Assembly (NCBI GenBank): GCA_003225515.1
Contig: QIAK01000024.1
Span: 1-8,001 of the forward strand
Reading direction: 5' to 3'
Length of the DNA: 8,001 bases
Origin: Acidobacteriota bacterium
GTDB taxonomy: Bacteria > Acidobacteriota > Terriglobia > Terriglobales > Acidobacteriaceae
Shown here: positions 5,865 to 8,001 of the stretch, piece after piece
Layout of the letters: each line of letters opens with the position of its first letter
How positions within the stretch are numbered: the first letter of the stretch is position 1
Program-made: the position numbers and the translations under genes
The notes under the pieces: generated by a model
What the model was told of the DNA's origin: nothing
The model's input: the letters and a program-made list of their open reading frames with translations, nothing else
Database searches by the model: none

Positions 5865-6600
5865 CGACTCCCACGACCTGACCAAGCACCTCTGCTTCCT
5901 GAGGGTGGCGCAGGATTCGAACCGGAGCGGGAGACAGCGGATGCGATTGCAGAATAATTTCTTCACGGCGCATGCTACACCAGCAGCAAGTGTGGCCTTC
6001 GCGGGTTTCCACAAAATAAATCGGCCGCTCGTATTCCGAGCGCCACGATCCTTCCACAACTTTATTTCTGGATTCGTCAACCTGTATGAAACTACCCGGA
6101 GGCAGAATCGGATACATCGTGAAATCCTGAGTGCCCACATAGCCGTAAGTAAAATCGCTGTTGGCGAATTGCGCGAGGTAGGCGAGAGGGACCAAGCCCC
6201 ATTGTTCGACCATCCGGCCCAGGTTGGTGGTGCGGCGTTCGTCAAAACCGGGATCCATACGCACCGGAACCTGTACCGACGACAATCCAGCCAGAGCATC
6301 CGACACGTGCGATTTCGGAGGAGAAACCAGGCCCAGATCGGAGGCTATTTGGTTCAAGTCAACGCCGTACCACGCCATCAGTTCGCGAATGTCGCGCCGG
6401 TAAATTACGGCGAGTGTGTAGAGCCGAAAAATGCTCGGCAGAATTCCTTTGGTCTCGATGTCAGACAGCCGGCTGGGAGGAATGGAAAATTCTTCATTGC
6501 GATATTTGTCGGCCACGCGTGCGCTCGAGTTCTCCACGTCACGCATGGTAAGACCGAGTTTTTCGCGCAGGGTACGAAGGCTTTTTCCCGCCGGTAGCAT
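5794..6600 (-). CDS. HTH (Xre-type) transcriptional regulator with inactive-looking LexA/S24-like C-terminal domain
   Basis: A 268-residue DNA-binding regulator. Residues about 6-75 form a lambda-repressor-type helix-turn-helix domain (SLRTLREKLGLTMRDVENSS..., SIPPSRLSDIETKGILPSIFRLYTLAVIYRRDI) with a longer loop than usual between its helices. Residues about 157-250 match the peptidase S24/LexA-CI fold: TMYPILPPGSFIQVDE, RPIYFVETREGHTCCWC, EEIILQSHPLSPAPVRIL, GQVVGVAMKL. The nucleophile position of the usual S-M-x-P motif is threonine (TMYP, T161), and no lysine appears at the expected second catalytic position (EEIILQS), so self-cleavage is unlikely; the domain may serve dimerisation or ligand sensing. 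I chose the ATG at 6600 over upstream in-frame ATGs at 6633 and 6711 because the domain starts there, GGGGGCG (6607-6613) precedes it, and the longer form would translate the promoter-like DNA and the motif copy. The gene is divergent from the ABC gene. Confidence 0.85.
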   Translation of the reverse strand: MLPAGKSLRTLREKLGLTMRDVENSSARVADKYRNEEFSIPPSRLSDIETKGILPSIFRLYTLAVIYRRDIRELMAWYGVDLNQIASDLGLVSPPKSHVSDALAGLSSVQVPVRMDPGFDERRTTNLGRMVEQWGLVPLAYLAQFANSDFTYGYVGTQDFTMYPILPPGSFIQVDESRNKVVEGSWRSEYERPIYFVETREGHTCCWCSMRREEIILQSHPLSPAPVRILRHPQEAEVLGQVVGVAMKLTEWHALDAAAGSKGPAALN

Positions 6601-6628
6601 TGGACACGCCCCCAAACAAAGTGCAGGA

Positions 6629-6634
6629 ATCATA
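6629..6634 (-). promoter_or_regulatory. Possible -10 box for the regulator gene
   Basis: On the minus strand TATGAT (6634-6629) would place the transcription start near 6622, about 22 bases before the ATG at 6600. The -35 region is poor (GGCACA with 17-base spacing), consistent with a promoter that needs help from an activator or is weak. By-eye match only. Confidence 0.35.
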
Positions 6635-6649
6635 CCAAAGGCAAGAGAA

Positions 6650-6670
6650 CTTGTGCCGCTCGACTTGTGC
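6650..6670 (-). repeat. Tandem 7-base direct repeat in the regulator promoter region
   Basis: GCACAAG occurs twice on the minus strand (6670-6664 and 6656-6650), 14 bases apart. The copy nearer the gene also lies in the imperfect palindrome GGCACAAGTTCTCTTGCC (6657-6640). The repeats overlap the expected -35 region of the regulator's candidate promoter and could bind a second regulator. Short, so chance is possible. Confidence 0.3.
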
Positions 6671-6692
6671 AAAAAGTAAACCCCTCGACTCT

Positions 6693-6709
6693 TGTTACAA
6701 AATCCGAAC
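6693..6709 (-). promoter_or_regulatory. Putative operator, copy 3 of the 17-base motif
   Basis: Read on the minus strand this is GTTCGGATTTTGTAACA. It differs at one position from the copy at 6807 and at two from the copy at 5423. It points toward the regulator gene, 93-109 bases before its ATG and upstream of its candidate -10 box. That is a plausible autoregulatory site. Confidence 0.6.
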
Positions 6710-6806
6710 ACACATCGAGCCTTGTCTGGCGCGCAAAGTAGTTAGCCCTGTGCGTCCGCCGACCCAGACGGCGCGTCACTCCGGCCATTGTGGATTTCCC
6801 AGCCTT

Positions 6807-6823
6807 GTTCGGAATTTGTAACA
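6807..6823 (+). promoter_or_regulatory. Putative operator, copy 2 of the 17-base motif
   Basis: GTTCGGAATTTGTAACA reads toward the ABC gene, about 220 bases before its ATG. With the minus-strand copy at 6709-6693 it forms an inverted pair separated by 97 bases. The pair could be bridged by a tetrameric regulator or could serve the two divergent genes separately. Confidence 0.6.
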
Positions 6824-6915
6824 GACCTCTGGAAGTCTGAAGGTTTTGCCCGCCGCTTGCCCACATACAAGAACGAAGTCCCTTCCACAAGTGCAGAATC
6901 CCTATTCAAAACTGA

Positions 6916-6946
6916 GGATGACATTTGTCACGCTCATCCCGTGATG
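6916..6946. promoter_or_regulatory. Cluster of overlapping inverted repeats upstream of the ABC gene
   Basis: Four short inverted repeats overlap within about 30 bases: TGACA/TGTCA (6919-6930, a near-perfect 12-base palindrome), GGATGA/TCATCC (6916-6921 with 6934-6939), TCACG/CGTGA (6928-6932 with 6940-6944) and CATC/GATG (6935-6946). They are mutually exclusive as RNA stems. This could be a repressor operator or alternative leader structures for the ABC transporter mRNA. No poly-T tract follows, so a simple terminator is unlikely. Confidence 0.35.
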
Positions 6947-7006
6947 GATGCCACTGGTGCGGAGTTTCAGCGTTCGAGATGATGCAATCACAACGGAAGC
7001 CTGAAT

Positions 7007-7026
7007 CGTTCCGTTTGAGCGAAACG
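7007..7026. promoter_or_regulatory. Inverted repeat just upstream of the ABC gene ribosome binding site
   Basis: CGTTCCG (7007-7013) and CGAAACG (7020-7026) pair at six of seven positions around six bases. The repeat lies immediately before the ribosome binding site GGGAGGA (7031-7037). It could be an operator near the transcription start or a leader stem. Confidence 0.3.
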
Positions 7027-7043
7027 CGCCGGGAGGACCGAAG

Positions 7044-7997
7044 ATGATCGCAACCTTGGAGCAACCTCAGCCGATAGAAACCGAGATCTCAACTCAGATT
7101 GTCGCGAGTCTGGAGGGCGTGAACAAGAATTACGGCAGCGTCCGGGCGCTTCGAGGAGTCGATTTTCGGGTGCGTGCCGGCGAAGTCGTCGCTCTGCTTG
7201 GGCCGAACGGCGCGGGTAAGACAACGGCCGTCAAACTGCTCCTCGGATTGATGCAGCCTGATTCAGGAAGAGTTCGCGTATTGGGCGGCGACCCCACGAA
7301 TCCTGAAAACCGGATGAGAACGGGTGCGATGTTGCAAGTAGGACGTGTTCCTGAAACGCTGCGCGTCCGCGAACACATTGACCTGTTTTCAACTTATTAC
7401 CCGAAGCCGCTGCCGCTTGTAGAAATCATGGCTGCTGCCGGCCTCGAGAAACTAGGGGAGCGAAAATTCGGCGATCTTTCAGGCGGCCAGAGACAGCGCG
7501 TGCTGTTTGCCCTGGCTATTTGCGGCGACCCGGATTTACTTTTTCTCGACGAGCCCACCGTCGGCCTCGATGTGGAAGCGCGGCGCATGTTGTGGGATGA
7601 AATCCGCCGCATGGTTGAGCGCGGCAAAACGGTGTTGCTGACAACTCACTATCTGCAGGAGGCTGACGCACTTGCCGACCGCATCGCCGTTATTCATGAA
7701 GGTGAAATTATCGCGCACGGTACGCCAGCGGAAATCAAAGCGAAAACTTCCGGCAAGCGCATTCGTTGTATCACCAGCCTCGGCATAAGTTCTCTGCGCG
7801 AAATTTCAGGCGTCACCGCGGTGAAACAGGATCGCGACGCGGTTGAAATTCACGGCGTGGAGGCCGAGCCCATCGTCCGCGAGCTCCTGGCGCGGGACGC
7901 CACTCTTTCAGGGCTCGAGGTCAGCAGCGCAGGATTGGAAGAAGCATTTCTGGCTCTCACGCACGAGGGCGCACAAAACGGAACTCAATCAAAGTGA
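7044..7997 (+). CDS. ABC-2 type transporter ATP-binding protein (DrrA/CcmA-like)
   Basis: A 317-residue ATPase subunit of an ABC-2 type exporter, working as a cytoplasmic dimer with separate membrane permeases. Motifs are intact: Walker A GPNGAGKTT (53-61), Q-loop Q98 (AMLQVG), signature LSGGQ (145-149), Walker B LLFLDE with catalytic E170, and switch His202 (LTTHYLQEADAL). The C-terminal extension (about 235-310) ends SSAGLEEAFLALT, the family-typical segment after the nucleotide-binding domain. The ATG at 7044 follows GGGAGGA (7031-7037) at good spacing, and the N-terminal 20 residues before the ABC fold are a short extension. The stop is TGA at 7995-7997, four bases from the window end, so an ABC-2 permease probably follows but is not seen. 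Substrate (drug, lipid or polysaccharide) cannot be told. Divergent from the HTH-S24 regulator, which may control it through the 6807 motif. Confidence 0.95.
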   Translation: MIATLEQPQPIETEISTQIVASLEGVNKNYGSVRALRGVDFRVRAGEVVALLGPNGAGKTTAVKLLLGLMQPDSGRVRVLGGDPTNPENRMRTGAMLQVGRVPETLRVREHIDLFSTYYPKPLPLVEIMAAAGLEKLGERKFGDLSGGQRQRVLFALAICGDPDLLFLDEPTVGLDVEARRMLWDEIRRMVERGKTVLLTTHYLQEADALADRIAVIHEGEIIAHGTPAEIKAKTSGKRIRCITSLGISSLREISGVTAVKQDRDAVEIHGVEAEPIVRELLARDATLSGLEVSSAGLEEAFLALTHEGAQNGTQSK

Positions 7998-8001
7998 ACG
8001 A

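Larger units (their letters stand above)
6601..7043. promoter_or_regulatory. Gene-free 443-base divergent control region
   Basis: No credible gene was found here between the diverging regulator (ATG at 6600) and ABC ATPase (ATG at 7044). A 64-codon open frame at 6788-6982 (+) lacks a ribosome binding site and any recognisable composition. The region holds two inward-pointing motif copies (6693-6709 and 6807-6823), a small GC-rich stem (CGCCG 6757-6761 with CGGCG 6769-6773), a CAGAC/GTCTG inverted repeat (6822-6839) and the nested repeats at 6916-6946. Confidence 0.6.

Noticed and set aside
5719..6597. 292-codon open frame on the plus strand
   Set aside because: It lies almost wholly antisense to the HTH-S24 regulator, has no family-like features, and the regulator frame shows clear domains.
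6788..6982. 64-codon plus-strand open frame in the control region
   Set aside because: No ribosome binding site, no recognisable sequence, and it begins about 20 bases before motif copy 2 and covers it.
7130..7718. Minus-strand open frames inside the ABC ATPase gene
   Set aside because: Shadows of an ABC gene with all motifs intact.

Overview
The window looks like a piece of a moderately GC-rich acidobacterial genome (Acidobacteriota, probably the Terriglobia/Koribacter-like soil lineages). The basis is the very large Oar-like TonB-dependent receptor, with a carboxypeptidase-regulatory-like N-terminus and phrases such as LPINGRNY, FWQDSWRV and LGRNAG, together with the lineage-type hypothetical proteins around it. 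This is recognition from memory, not a database result.

Layout. (1) Positions 1-1508 (+) hold the C-terminal part of a TonB-dependent receptor, open at the left edge. (2) Positions 3574-1499 (-) hold the N-terminal part of a receptor: signal peptide, Ig-like/CarboxypepD_reg domain, plug and the first part of the barrel. The two pieces meet head-on, tail to tail, at about 1499-1508. The minus-strand piece stops being receptor-like just where the plus-strand piece, allowing for a short gap off the left edge, would continue it. The simplest reading is one receptor gene of roughly 1300 residues whose distal part of about 1.5 kb is inverted. That could be a real (perhaps reversible) inversion, a damaging rearrangement, or an assembly/amplification chimera. 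(3) Positions 5115-3809 (-) hold a two-gene, ATGA-coupled unit encoding a seven-helix membrane protein and a small membrane-anchored protein, both of unknown function. (4) Positions 5207-5335 (-) hold a 42-residue secreted peptide gene with a strong ribosome binding site. (5) Positions 5442-5864 (+) hold a 140-residue soluble hypothetical protein, convergent with and overlapping the 3' end of the next gene. (6) Positions 6600-5794 (-) hold a 268-residue regulator joining an N-terminal helix-turn-helix to a C-terminal LexA/CI-like S24 fold that appears to lack the catalytic residues. (7) Positions 6601-7043 are a 443-base gene-free control region. (8) Positions 7044-7997 (+) hold the ATPase of an ABC-2 type exporter; the permease probably follows outside the window.

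The most interesting signal besides the inverted receptor is a 17-base motif, GTTCGGAWTTYGTAACA. It occurs three times with at most two differences, always outside the predicted genes: immediately before the start codon of the 140-residue gene, about 93 bases before the regulator start, and in the control region in the direction of the ABC gene. A weaker fourth copy lies between the small peptide gene and the seven-helix gene. The motif is partly palindromic (GTT...GAATTC...AAC in one copy). I infer that it is an operator, most economically of the HTH-S24 regulator itself. That would tie the regulator, the 140-residue protein, possibly the secreted peptide and possibly the exporter into one small regulon. 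No mobile element, CRISPR array, tRNA or rRNA was seen.
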